From assembly GCF_018760735.1 (NCBI RefSeq), contig NZ_JAHHZN010000006.1, forward strand, positions 62,001 to 126,000: DNA of 64,000 nt, in the 5' to 3' direction. Under the pieces are notes generated by a model, which saw nothing but the letters and a program-made list of their open reading frames with translations, had not been told where the DNA came from and ran no database searches. Below, piece by piece: positions 1-8,939 of this stretch (the first letter of the stretch is position 1; the number at the start of each line of letters is the position of its first letter). The DNA is from Hymenobacter piscis (GTDB lineage Bacteria; Bacteroidota; Bacteroidia; Cytophagales; Hymenobacteraceae). Both the position numbers and the translations under genes were made by a program.

Positions 1-30
1 GAGGTAATGGAGTGATGAGGTGATAAAGAG

Positions 31-129
31 AACGTCATGCTGAGCGAAGTCGAAGCATCTCTACCGCTTCGTTGCAGTCGTAATCCAACGAAGCGGTAGA
101 GATGCTTCGACTTCGCTCAGCATGACGTT
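31..129. repeat. REP-like perfect inverted repeat, GTCAT-CTGAGCG family
   Basis: Two perfectly complementary 44-bp arms (31-74 and 86-129) are separated by an 11-bp loop. The arm begins AACGTCATGCTGAGCG. It is preceded at 1-30 by a purine-rich GGTGA/GATG tract. The same core recurs at about 5241, 12571 and 47392, so this is a dispersed family. Transcribed, it would form a very stable hairpin and may terminate the kinase gene that ends at 159. Confidence 0.9.
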
Positions 130-158
130 GTTTTTACATGACGTTTTGCTACAGACAA

Positions 159-1289
159 CTACACCCGCAGCGTCAGCTCGGCGCGGTAGCGGCCGTTGTG
201 CTCGGTGAGGTGCAGCTCGTGGGCGTTGGGGTAGTACAGGTTCAGGCGCTGGCGGATGTTCTGGAGGCCGATGCCGCCGCTACGGCGCGGGGCGGCGGCC
301 GGGGCTTCGGGCAGCATGTCGTTTTCGATGAGGAAGTGCAGGCGGCCGGGCGAGGTGGTGAGGGTGGCCAGCACGGTGGCCGCGTCGGAGAAGTGGTGGC
401 GGCCGTGCTTGAAGCTGTTCTCCACCAGCGGCAGCAGCAGCAGCGGCGGCACCTGCACGCCGGCCGCGTCGCCCACGGCCCGGAACTCCACCCGCGCCCC
501 GGCGTACTTGCGCTGCTCCAGCTCGAAGTAGTTGGCCATGAATTCTACTTCCTCGGCCAGCGGCACCCGGGCCTTACCGCTGTCGTAGAGCACGTAGCGC
601 ATCAGCTCCGAGAGCAGCAGAATGAAGCGCGGCGTTTCGGACGAGCCGGCCAGACTCAGGCCGTAGATGCTGTTGAGGGTGTTGAACAGAAAGTGGGGCT
701 GCAGCTGGGCCTTGAGCTGCTCCATCTGCAGGGCCAGGTGCTCCTTCTCGAGGTGGCGGCGGCGGTATTCCTGCTGGAAAGCAAACCGCACGAAGGCCAC
801 GCAGCTGAAAGCCAGCAGATCGGTGAGCAGCAGCCCAAGGTGGGGCAGGCCGATTGTGGGCAATGCGCCGCTGGTCCAGAGGTAGCCCTGGTGGTAGTAC
901 CGGGCCAGCAGCGGCGGTTGGGCAACGTGCTGAAACAGGCCGTAGCTCAGTACCATATTCAGCTTCATGCCCCACCAGACATACACCAGGCTAGCCACTC
1001 CCAGCGGCAGGTAGCGGCGGCGGCGCAGCAGCAGCGGCAGCAGCCCCCGGTAGTAGGGCACCAGGTAGAGTGAAGCCAGCAAGGCAAACAGCACCAGCTG
1101 CGGGTAGGGAAACAGGTAGGAATGGCGCAGGTTGGCCTGCTCGGCGCTGGACGTCAGGCGGGTGGCTCCCTCTATAAACACGCTGTACTTGTACAGCCCG
1201 ACGTACAGCGCCCACACCAGCCCCTCGAATACGAGCGGAAAGCGGCTGGGCCGGTCGGGGGCGGAAGGAGGGAGGGAGGGCGTTTGCAT
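159..1289 (-). CDS. LytS/YehU-type sensor histidine kinase
   Basis: Membrane sensor kinase of the His_kinase (LytS/YehU) family, which phosphorylates LytTR-type response regulators. The first ~170 of 376 residues are hydrophobic, with about four membrane segments. A short coiled linker leads to QLKAQLQPHFLFNTLNSI, where His199 is the expected phospho-acceptor. A C-terminal HATPase follows, with LVENSFKHG (N box) and GGIGLQNIRQRL (G box). The ATG at 1289 gives a complete protein of normal length. No response regulator is adjacent on the right; one could lie just left of the window. It is divergent from the outer-membrane gene at 1518. The stimulus cannot be read from the sequence. Confidence 0.9.
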   Translation of the reverse strand: MQTPSLPPSAPDRPSRFPLVFEGLVWALYVGLYKYSVFIEGATRLTSSAEQANLRHSYLFPYPQLVLFALLASLYLVPYYRGLLPLLLRRRRYLPLGVASLVYVWWGMKLNMVLSYGLFQHVAQPPLLARYYHQGYLWTSGALPTIGLPHLGLLLTDLLAFSCVAFVRFAFQQEYRRRHLEKEHLALQMEQLKAQLQPHFLFNTLNSIYGLSLAGSSETPRFILLLSELMRYVLYDSGKARVPLAEEVEFMANYFELEQRKYAGARVEFRAVGDAAGVQVPPLLLLPLVENSFKHGRHHFSDAATVLATLTTSPGRLHFLIENDMLPEAPAAAPRRSGGIGLQNIRQRLNLYYPNAHELHLTEHNGRYRAELTLRV

Positions 1290-1360
1290 GGGCCCAAGTT
1301 GGCGGATTTTCTGGCCGACTTCCGCATGCCAACGGCCGGATTTCGACCAATGGGGGGGAT

Positions 1361-1422
1361 TTTTTCGACTAAAAATCCGGGCCGGCTACTTGGTCGGGCC
1401 GGGGCCGGGCATGGTCGAAAAA
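1361..1422. promoter_or_regulatory. inverted repeat in divergent promoter region (possible operator)
   Basis: TTTTTCGAC at 1361-1369 is matched by GTCGAAAAA at 1414-1422, about 44 bp apart, between the divergent kinase and receptor genes. A further TTTCGACC lies at 1341-1348. A regulator-binding role is inference; the intervening GC-rich bases show no clear promoter. Confidence 0.3.
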
Positions 1423-1517
1423 CGCGTTGGAAACGCTTCGGGAGGCGGTTGCTTTGTCCCATTCCCAGCCGGCTAGCGGTTGGCTTCTCCCTCCACTTCC
1501 TTCTTATTTCCAGCCCC

Positions 1518-3973
1518 ATGAAAACTGCTCCCGCCGCCCTGCTCTTCGTTGCTGCCCTGGCCGCCGTGCCCGCTGCCGCTACTGCCCAAACTACTGCTGC
1601 TGCTGCCTCGGCCGGCCGGCAAGCCCCGGCCGCCGCCCTGAGCGGCACGGCCACCGACAGCCTCACCCGGCAGCCCCTGCCCTTCGCCACCATCGTGGCC
1701 AGAAAAAGCACCGACCCGGCTTTCGTGCTGAGCACGATGACCGACGAGAAGGGCGCGTTCCGCTTCGAGGGCCTGGCGGCCGGAACCTACAACCTGCTGG
1801 GGACCTATATCGGGTACCAAAGCCGCACGGTCGAGTCGGTGGTGGTGCGGGCGGATGGGGCCGGCACCCAGGGCCTGACGATTAGCCTGGCGCCGGACCA
1901 GCAAGTGCTCCAGGAGGTCAAGGTAGTCGGCAACCGGCCGTTTATTGAGCTGCGCGCCGATAAAGTGGTGCTCAACGTGGCCGAAAGCCCCATCGCCCAG
2001 GGCGGCAACGCGGCCGAAGTGCTGGCCCGCGCCCCGGGCGTGGTGGAGCAGGGCGGCCGCTACCAGGTGCGGGGCAAAACGGCCCTGGTGCTCATCGACG
2101 GCAAGCAAACCAAACGACCTGGCCGAGCTGCTCGCCTCCCTGCCCAGCAATACCCTCGACAAGGTGGAAGTCGTTGCCAACCAACCCTTCGGCCCGCTAC
2201 GACGCCAACGGCGGGGCCGTTATCAACATTCTCACCAAGAAAAACAGCGTCTTCGGGACCAACGGCAGCGTGAGTGCCGGCGTGGGAATCGGCCGCTTCG
2301 CCCGCTACAACAGCGGCTTCACCCTGAGCTACCGCCGCAATAAGCTGAACGTATTCGGGGGCCTGGACTACCAGCGCACCAGGCAGTACCGCCGCGTGAG
2401 CAGCAACCGCACCCTGAACCAGGAAACGCGCATCGACGAGGCCAGCTACAGCGTAACCGAGCGCAACAGCCAGACGGCCCGCCTCAATGTGGACTACGAC
2501 CTGACCGAGCGCAGCTCAGTGGGCCTGCAAATCCGGGGGATAACCAGTGCCCGCGCAGTGGATGGCACCACCACCTCCACCGTGGCCGCCGTGGCTGGTC
2601 CGCCCAGCGCCACCAACCTGCTGCAAACCGACGGCACGGCGCGGGGCTTCAATCCCACCATCAGCCTCTATTACCGCACGCTGCTGGATTCGGCCGGCGG
2701 CGAGCTGAAGGTCAATGCCGATTACCTCACCTTCAACAAGCGCTTCGATGAGCAGTACCGCAACACCGGCTACAACCTGCTGAGCCAGACCGCCACGGCA
2801 GGTGCGCTGCGCACCTCCTCGCCGGCCAGCAACGCGGTGGCTTCCGTTACGGCCGACTACACGCGGACTTTCGGCAAAGCCACGGCCCTGGAAGCCGGCC
2901 TGAAGTCCCTGCGCACCATCACCGACAACGACATCCACTGGGAAAACCTGGCCGAGGGCGGCAACTGGCTCAACGATGCGCGGCGCACCAACCACTTCGT
3001 GTACCGCGAGTACATCAACGCGGCCTACGCCTCGGTGCGCCAGCCGGTAAGTGAGAAAATAGGGGTGCAGCTGGGGCTGCGGGCCGAGCACACGCACAGC
3101 GAAGGCGAGTCGCTGACGCTCGGGCAGGTAAACCAGCGCGACTACCTCAACCTGTTTCCGAACGTGTCGGTGGACTACGCCATGTCGGAAAAGCAGCAGT
3201 GGAACGTCAGCTACCAGCGCCGCATTGACCGCTTCCGCTTCGACATTGTGAACCCCTTCCTGACCTACGTCAGCCCCTACCTGTACTACCAGGGCAACCC
3301 CGGCATCCGGCCCTCGCTTTCCGACAACTTCTCCATCTCGCACAGTTACAACAACGCCGTGGCTACTTCCGTGAGCTACGGCCGCCACACCAAGGCCCTG
3401 GCGGAAGTATTCCGCCGCGACCCGGCCACCAACATCGTCGTTCAGTCTGATGCGAACCTGAGCCGGGCCACCTCCCTGGATGCCAACGTGAGCCTGACCA
3501 AGCAGCTGGCGGGCGGCGCCGTAACCACGATGAACTTTGTGGGCGCCACTTACGTGCGGTTTTACTCGCCGGATATGCCCTGGCTGAATCAGGCGAGCGT
3601 GGGCGTCATGGCCAGCAGCAACAACACGGTAAATCTGCCCGGTGGCATGCGGGCCGAGCTCAACCTGTTCTACCGCTCGCCGCTCACCTACGGAGCCTAC
3701 TCCTTCAAAGCCCAGTACAACGCCAGCATTGCGGTATCGAAGCCGGTGCTGAAAGAAAAGGGCACCCTCACGCTCACCATCCTCGACCCGCTGAACCTGC
3801 AGAAAAACCGCTACGATACCCGGGCCGCGGAAGTACAGGCCTATAGCCTCGACAAAACCGAAACCCGGTTCGCGCGGCTGAATTTCAGCTACCGCTTCGG
3901 CAACCAGAAAATCAAGGTAATCAGAACGCGCCGCACGGGCATCGAAAGCGAAAAGAACCGCCTGGAAAACTAG
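1518..3973 (+). pseudogene. outer-membrane beta-barrel receptor (TonB-dependent type), two frameshifts
   Basis: Starts at ATG 1518 with a signal peptide (MKTAPAALLFVAALAAVPA). A CarboxypepD_reg-like domain follows (ATDSLTRQPLPFATIV to GYQSR), then a plug domain (VVGNRPFIELRADKVV, LVLIDGKQT), then a long barrel of the OMP_b-brl_3 family ending at 3973. The reading frame changes twice. At about 2110-2116 an extra A shifts frame so that IDGKQT must continue as NDLAELLASLPSNTLDKVEV. At about 2185-2200 an extra base shifts it again so that VVANQ continues as PSARYDANGGAVINI. Apart from these two single-base insertions ~85 bp apart, the ~815 codons look intact. Either this is a very young pseudogene or the sequence has two local errors. 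The family is usually involved in TonB-dependent uptake; the substrate is unknown. Confidence 0.85.
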
Positions 3974-4063
3974 CGCCCCTGCCGGCCTGCTGCTGCAAAA
4001 CGCCTTGCGCCCCGGAGCGCCTTCGCTGGAAGGCCGCCGGGGCGCAACGGCTTGCCGGTGTGG

Positions 4064-5146
4064 TTACTTTCGCACGCCGTACGCCCGCAATTCGGCATCG
4101 AGGTGCTGGTTCCAGCGCTCCTGCGCGGCGGCATTGGTGCCGCCCTGGGTTTCCTGGTCGTACTGGTCCTGCAGGTGGTTCATTTCGCGGAAAGAATCCA
4201 GGTATTGCCAGCCCAGGATACTCTGGTAGTCGCGCACGGTGAGGCGGTCGGGGGTGGCTTTGCGCCGGAACCGCTCGGCCACCAGCCGCACAATATCGAA
4301 GTGGCGCTGCTCGTGGTTGAGGTTGTAGGCCGTGCGCTGGCCTTCAGCCACCCAGGAAGAGCTGCGCACCACGTAAATGCGCAGGCGTATTTCCAGCTCC
4401 ACCACCCCGTTCACCACCCGCGGCCGGCCCTGGTAGGCAAACCCCGGAAACACGGCCGCCGCGTACCGGCCTTCGGGGCGGGGCGAGCCGGTGAAGTCGG
4501 ACCAGGCCAAGGGCCGGGCTGGGTCGTAGAACAGCGTATCGGGCTCCGATTGGCGGGTTTCGTAGCGGAACGTGGGCTGTACGGCCGTGGCCAGGCGTGC
4601 ATCCCGGGGCAGGGCCTGCGCAAGCCACTGGTTGAAATACGTGAAGCCACCCAGCAGCGTCTGCCGCAGCGTGGGCTCCACCACCGCCCGGCTACTCAGC
4701 GGCCGCCGGTACCGCGCCCCACCCCGATACTCGGTCAGCGTCAGGGTTTCGCCTTCGGCGTTCCGCCAATCGAAGGCCAGCCGTACGGTTACCTGCCCGG
4801 CCGCCTGTTGGTTGGCGGCAGGCGTTTCCTGCACCCGGCACTCCAGCACCCGCACCGTCACGGCGTAGCGGCCGGCGGGCCGGGGCAGGCTGCGGGCCAC
4901 AAACTGCCGCAGGGCCGCCTCGGTGCCGCCCTGCAACCCTACCGGCTGGGTGTTGGCTCCGGCCGTAGCGGGCAGGAGCGTCGCCACGGCCGGCTGGCCC
5001 GGTCGCGCGTCGCGCACGGCCTGCACCGTGAACAAGGGCGGGGCCCCCGTCCAGGTGGCGGGCTGCAACACCAGCGGAGCTTCCGCCACCGGCCCGCCGG
5101 GTAGCCAGCCCCACCAGATAAGAAGAGGAAGTAAAAAGCCAAGCAT
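4064..5146 (-). CDS. secreted DUF922-like putative Zn-dependent protease
   Basis: 360 residues with an N-terminal hydrophobic segment (MLGFLLPLLIWWGWLPGG) that looks like a signal peptide or anchor. The C-terminal third contains NHEQRHFDI, matching the HExxH-type motif that gives the DUF922 family its predicted zinc-protease name; no proteolysis has been read from the sequence itself. The middle region (LVLQPATWTG through WSDFTGSPRPEGRYAAAVF) is beta-rich, with the LxWSDFxG pattern typical of this family. Convergent with the receptor ending at 3973. The REP-like element at 5195 lies just upstream, so its promoter must lie inside or close to that repeat. Confidence 0.6.
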   Translation of the reverse strand: MLGFLLPLLIWWGWLPGGPVAEAPLVLQPATWTGAPPLFTVQAVRDARPGQPAVATLLPATAGANTQPVGLQGGTEAALRQFVARSLPRPAGRYAVTVRVLECRVQETPAANQQAAGQVTVRLAFDWRNAEGETLTLTEYRGGARYRRPLSSRAVVEPTLRQTLLGGFTYFNQWLAQALPRDARLATAVQPTFRYETRQSEPDTLFYDPARPLAWSDFTGSPRPEGRYAAAVFPGFAYQGRPRVVNGVVELEIRLRIYVVRSSSWVAEGQRTAYNLNHEQRHFDIVRLVAERFRRKATPDRLTVRDYQSILGWQYLDSFREMNHLQDQYDQETQGGTNAAAQERWNQHLDAELRAYGVRK

Positions 5147-5194
5147 CTGCCTTTGCAGACACCGCCCGGGCCCGGCTTGTTCCTTTAGCGGCGG

Positions 5195-5411
5195 AGGGGG
5201 AGGAGGAGGTGATGGGGGGAGGAGGTGAGGAAGTGAAAAAGAACGGTCATCCTGAGCGGAGCGAAGGACCTTGTCACTTCAGCACGAACCACAACCACGA
5301 CCCGTTGCAACGTGATAAGATCCTTCGCTCCGCTCAGGATGACCGTTCTTTTTCACTTCCTCACCCCATCACCTCCTCACCTCCTCCCCCCATCACCTCC
5401 TCACCTCCTCA
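5195..5411. repeat. composite inverted repeat: GGTGA-tract plus REP-like core
   Basis: Outer arms are purine-rich on the left (GGAGGAGGTGATGG type, from about 5195) and their pyrimidine complement on the right (to about 5411). Inner arms read AAGAACGGTCATCCTGAGCG at about 5239 and its complement near 5330-5350. A ~50-bp unpaired centre lies between. The right outer arm is longer, with an extra copy of the CACCTCCTCAC unit. It fills the gap between two minus-strand genes. Confidence 0.85.
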
Positions 5412-5422
5412 CTCAAAAAAAC

Positions 5423-6292
5423 CTACTTGCCCATGCGCTGGCGGCGGTATTCGGTGGGGCTCTGGCCGGTGAACTTGCGGAAGGTTTTGTTGAAGTGCGA
5501 GAGGTTGTTGAAGCCGCAGGAGTAGCACACTTCCGTCACGGCCAGGTCGTCGTCGAGCAGCAGGCGGCAGGCCTGGCCCACGCGGTATTCCTGCAGGAAA
5601 TCGGTGAGCGTGTGGCGGGTCATCTTTTTGAAATAGCGGCAGAACGCGGGCACCGAGAGGTAGGCCACATCGGCTACTTCCTGCACCGAGAGCGAGGCGC
5701 GCTGGTAGTTCTGCTCCACAAACTGGTACACCCGGCTCAGGCGCTGCTGCTCCTTACCGCTCAGGCCCTGGCCGCCGGTGCCCGCGTGCAGGGGCTGAAT
5801 ATCGGTGGTGGGGGCCTGGGCCAGCTCCTGCAACACCTGCAGCAGCAGCAGCAGGCGCATAAACGGCGGGGCCGACAGCAGCTGCCGCAGCGCCGGCCCG
5901 ACGGCCGTGCGCGTGGTGCCGCCAAACGACAACCCCTCGTGGGAGCGGGCCAGCAGCTGCCGGATGGCGGCCAGCTCGGGCTTGTCCCAGAAGTCGGTGC
6001 CCAGGAAGTCGCCGCGCAGCTGCACCACAATTTCCTCGAAGGGCGTGCCCACCGGCTGGCCGTAGCTGAAGGTCAGGTGGGGCAGGTCGGGGCCGATGAG
6101 CACCAGTTCCCCGTCTTCGAAGCGGGAAATGTGCTGGCCGATGTGCCGCCGGCCGTGGCCCTGCGGAATGTAAACCAGTTCGTACTCCGGGTGATAGTGC
6201 CAGAGCAGCTCGGCTTTGCTGACTTCGGTGTAGTGCAGGAGCGTAAAGGAGCTGTCAACGGTGGGATGAATGGGCTCAAATTGTAATTTCAC
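5423..6292 (-). CDS. AraC-family transcriptional regulator
   Basis: N-terminal cupin-like sensor region (about residues 5-110; HYHPEYELVYIPQGHGRRHIG) followed by a C-terminal AraC DNA-binding domain with two helix-turn-helix units. The second unit includes VTEVCYSCGFNNLSHFNKTF, the classic AraC signature, and ends in GQSPTEYRR. I chose the GTG at 6292, which gives VKLQFEPIHPT. An ATG at 6349 would add 19 residues and run across the + strand promoter at 6315-6344. The domain layout matches sugar-responsive AraC regulators, but no sugar gene is adjacent, so the regulon is unknown. Confidence 0.85.
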   Translation of the reverse strand: MKLQFEPIHPTVDSSFTLLHYTEVSKAELLWHYHPEYELVYIPQGHGRRHIGQHISRFEDGELVLIGPDLPHLTFSYGQPVGTPFEEIVVQLRGDFLGTDFWDKPELAAIRQLLARSHEGLSFGGTTRTAVGPALRQLLSAPPFMRLLLLLQVLQELAQAPTTDIQPLHAGTGGQGLSGKEQQRLSRVYQFVEQNYQRASLSVQEVADVAYLSVPAFCRYFKKMTRHTLTDFLQEYRVGQACRLLLDDDLAVTEVCYSCGFNNLSHFNKTFRKFTGQSPTEYRRQRMGK

Positions 6293-6314
6293 GGCGCGGT
6301 AATGCCTCAGTGGC

Positions 6315-6344
6315 TTGAGTGGGAACGTGAAGTTAATACATTTG
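6315..6344 (+). promoter_or_regulatory. Bacteroidota-type promoter (TTG-N19-TACATTTG)
   Basis: TTG at 6315-6317, a 19-bp spacer and TACATTTG at 6337-6344 match the known Bacteroidota sigma consensus (TTG ... TAnnTTTG). It would start transcription near 6351, about 80 nt before the gene at 6433. Confidence 0.6.
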
Positions 6345-6432
6345 GTCAATCGGGCACCAAAAATGGCGAACCAAGTTGTAGTAAACCGCGTACCTGAAGC
6401 TGACCTTTGTTAAACTCAATCCCCGCTGCCTG

Positions 6433-6834
6433 ATGAAAACGCTTTATCCTTACCTGCTGGCCCTGACGCTGTTCGCGCTGCTGCTCGTGGGCGCTCAGGT
6501 TTCGCACGCTCATCCGGCCGCCCTCAGCCCCGAGTCGGTGGAGGTGCGCAGCACCCGCCTGACCCGCTACCTGACCCAGTCGCTGGACCTCTCGCGCCGC
6601 CAGCGCAAGGCCGTGGAGCGCAGCACCCGCTCGTACCTGACGCAGCTGGCGGATCTGGGGGAAACCGCGGAGCGCCCCGGTCTGGTGGCTGCCTCGGGCC
6701 AGGGACGTCTGCTGCCCAGCCCCGCCGCGCTGCAGGCCGAAAAAACTTACGAACAACAGCTGGCCCGCATCCTGACGCCCGGCCAATACAATGCATACAG
6801 CTGGCTGACCCACCAGTCCGGCGCTGCCCGCTAG
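6433..6834 (+). CDS. secreted hypothetical protein, Spy/CpxP-like helical
   Basis: 133 residues with a clear signal peptide (MKTLYPYLLALTLFALLLVGAQVSHA). The mature part is helical and charged, with the pattern LTQSLDLSRRQRKAVERS ... QLARILTPGQYNAY. This 'L(D/T)xxQ ... LTPxQ' arrangement resembles periplasmic Spy/CpxP-type proteins and the lipoprotein at 14957, but identity is too low to name it. It is monocistronic, with its own promoter at 6315 and terminator at 6928. Confidence 0.7.
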   Translation: MKTLYPYLLALTLFALLLVGAQVSHAHPAALSPESVEVRSTRLTRYLTQSLDLSRRQRKAVERSTRSYLTQLADLGETAERPGLVAASGQGRLLPSPAALQAEKTYEQQLARILTPGQYNAYSWLTHQSGAAR

Positions 6835-6927
6835 GGTAGAGCAACCGGAACAGACATCCAGCGGCTTTGGGTGGGAATTTTAGCCGCTGGCCGTTTCCTG
6901 ACTGCTTTTGGTGGTTGGTAAACGCAA

Positions 6928-6966
6928 AAGAGGTTGAGGCTGTGGGAGCTTCAGCCTCTTTTTTTT
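6928..6966 (+). terminator. Rho-independent terminator
   Basis: AGAGGTTGAGGCT pairs (with G-U pairs) with AGCTTCAGCCTCT, followed by a run of T. It lies downstream of the gene at 6433. Confidence 0.8.
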
Positions 6967-7035
6967 GTTGCGGTCCGTATGTAAGGGCTCCTTCCCGCCC
7001 TTTTCTCCTTTCTTAGGGGTCACAAGCTGTACTCT

Positions 7036-8256
7036 ATGCGTCTTTTCCTGCTTGGCTGCCTGGTGCTGCTCTCCCTCGGAGCGCGGGCCCAACGGCCCGA
7101 TACTACCCGAATTCAACTCTCGAATGTAGACGTGGCCCCCGCTGCCGTGGATATTTCCGGCTGGCTGCTGCTCGATAAGGACATTCAGACCGAGCTGGAA
7201 GGAGCGGTGTACAACATCTATAACTTTCAGCACGACAAGGCCGAGCGGCAGTTCCGCAGCCTGCGCCGCCGCTACCCCAACCACCCCATGCCCTACTTTC
7301 TGCTGGGCCTGACCACGTGGTGGAAAATCATGCCCAGCAACATCACCAGTGAGCAGTACGACAAGGTATTTCTGGCCTACATGGACACGGCCATTACCAA
7401 GGGCGAGCGGCTCTACAAGGACGATAACGAAAACTACGAAGCCAGCTTTTTCCTGTCGGCCGCCTATGGATTTTCGGCCCGCCTGCACTCGGAGCGCCAC
7501 AACTGGAGCAAGGCCACCTTCGCCAGCAAAAATTCTCTGCGCTACCTCAACAAAAGCCAGGAAGCCAACGGGCTGAGTCCGGAGTTTCTGTTCGGGCAGG
7601 CGCTCATCAATTACTACGCGCCCTGGATAGCCGACAATTACCCACTGCTCAGGCCGGTGCTCATTTTCTTTCCCAAGGGCAACAAGAAGCTGGGCCTGCA
7701 GCAGCTGCGCAACGTGGCGGCTAATGGCTTCTACACGGCCCCGGAAGCCCGGGTGTTTCTGATGAAAATCCTCTACAACGAGGAAAATAACCCGGCGGAA
7801 GCCCTGCCCCTGGCCCGTAGCATGGCCACCAAATACCCCGACAACGGCTATTTACAGCGCTTCTATGCCCTGATGTGCTTCCAGGCCGGCGAGTCGCGGG
7901 AGTGCGAGCGGGTGAGCCGGGAAATTCTGGACAAAATCAACCGCGGCCTGCCGGGCTACGAGGCCATCAGCGGCCGCTACGCCACCTTTTTCCTGGGCAA
8001 TCTGATGCAGAATCAGTACAAGGACCTCGACAAAGCCCGCGACTACTACCAGCGGTGCGTGGTGTTTTCAGAGAGTACCGGCGACACCAAGCAGGGCTTC
8101 TACCTCTACTCCGTGCTCAACCTGGCCCGTATTGCGGATAAGAGCAAGGACGTGGCCACGGCCTCCCGCTACTACAAGGAAGTGCAGGACAAAGCCGAGC
8201 GCAAGTCCGACGCGTTCAACGAGGCCAAAGCGTACCTGAAGAAAGCACGTCGGTAG
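7036..8256 (+). CDS. secreted TPR-repeat protein
   Basis: 406 residues with a signal peptide (MRLFLLGCLVLLSLGARAQ) and tetratricopeptide-like helices through most of the mature length. Examples are FQHDKAERQFRSLRRRYPNH near residue 70, ALPLARSMATKYPDN near 255 and KARDYYQRCVVFSE near 335. TPR proteins of this kind are periplasmic scaffolds in Bacteroidota; no partner or enzymatic domain is visible. Next to the terminator at 6928, so probably transcribed alone. Confidence 0.8.
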   Translation: MRLFLLGCLVLLSLGARAQRPDTTRIQLSNVDVAPAAVDISGWLLLDKDIQTELEGAVYNIYNFQHDKAERQFRSLRRRYPNHPMPYFLLGLTTWWKIMPSNITSEQYDKVFLAYMDTAITKGERLYKDDNENYEASFFLSAAYGFSARLHSERHNWSKATFASKNSLRYLNKSQEANGLSPEFLFGQALINYYAPWIADNYPLLRPVLIFFPKGNKKLGLQQLRNVAANGFYTAPEARVFLMKILYNEENNPAEALPLARSMATKYPDNGYLQRFYALMCFQAGESRECERVSREILDKINRGLPGYEAISGRYATFFLGNLMQNQYKDLDKARDYYQRCVVFSESTGDTKQGFYLYSVLNLARIADKSKDVATASRYYKEVQDKAERKSDAFNEAKAYLKKARR

Positions 8257-8421
8257 GCTCGGGGCCGGCATTGGCTTGCCAGAACGGCGGCTTCGTCTCA
8301 ACAGGAACGTAATTCGTCGGAAAACAGGGAGTTAGGAATCGGTCGGGCAAACGGAGGCGGGTGCGCAAATCGTATCTTATTGGGAGCGGGCCACTAACTT
8401 GGGCGCTGCATCATCCGTCCC

Positions 8422-8919
8422 ATGAGCCGATTCTCGCCCGCTTACCTGATTTACGCCTACCACCAGCCTCTGAAACTGCTCCGGGTATGGTGGCAGAGGC
8501 CGCAGAGCCCGGCGCAACTGCCAGGGCTGCTGGAGCACATCGGCAGAGCCATTGAGCGCTATGCTCCCCGGCAATTGCTGCTCAATCTGCAGGATCTGCC
8601 GCCCTTGCAGCAAGAGGGAGAGCAGTGGCTGAAATCGGTCTGGGCTCCCCGCCTGCGTCAGTCGGGTATCAGCCGTTTAGCCTTGTTGCTGCCCGCCGAC
8701 AGAACCAACCTGCGGGTGCTGGAAAGCTTGCTTTGGGAGGCTCTCACCAAAACCCTGCCCTATGAGGTGCAGTATTTTCCGGATTTGCCCGCCGCCCTCG
8801 ATTGGGTAACGGATGCCGAGCTGCCGACCACCGAGCGGCACTGGGCCCGCAGCTGGCGCGGACCAGCCCTGCTCCGCAGCCGGCGGCGGCGCCGGAGCAG
8901 GGCTGCCCTGGTGGGGTAG
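8422..8919 (+). CDS. hypothetical protein with STAS/SpoIIAA-like fold
   Basis: 165 residues. Alternating strands and helices (ERYAPRQLLLNLQDLPPL; ISRLALLLPADRTNLRVLE; YFPDLPAALDWV) resemble the small SpoIIAA/STAS-like proteins common in Hymenobacter. There is no signal peptide. The last ~25 residues are arginine-rich (LLRSRRRRRSRAA), an odd basic tail. Function unknown. Convergent with the scramblase-like gene at 8940. Confidence 0.6.
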   Translation: MSRFSPAYLIYAYHQPLKLLRVWWQRPQSPAQLPGLLEHIGRAIERYAPRQLLLNLQDLPPLQQEGEQWLKSVWAPRLRQSGISRLALLLPADRTNLRVLESLLWEALTKTLPYEVQYFPDLPAALDWVTDAELPTTERHWARSWRGPALLRSRRRRRSRAALVG

Positions 8920-8939
8920 CGTAACGGATTGGCGGAGAA

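Noticed and set aside
138..1073. 311-codon plus-strand frame opposite the LytS kinase
   Set aside because: Low-complexity Gln/Val/Gly composition; it is the antisense shadow of a clear kinase gene in high-GC DNA.
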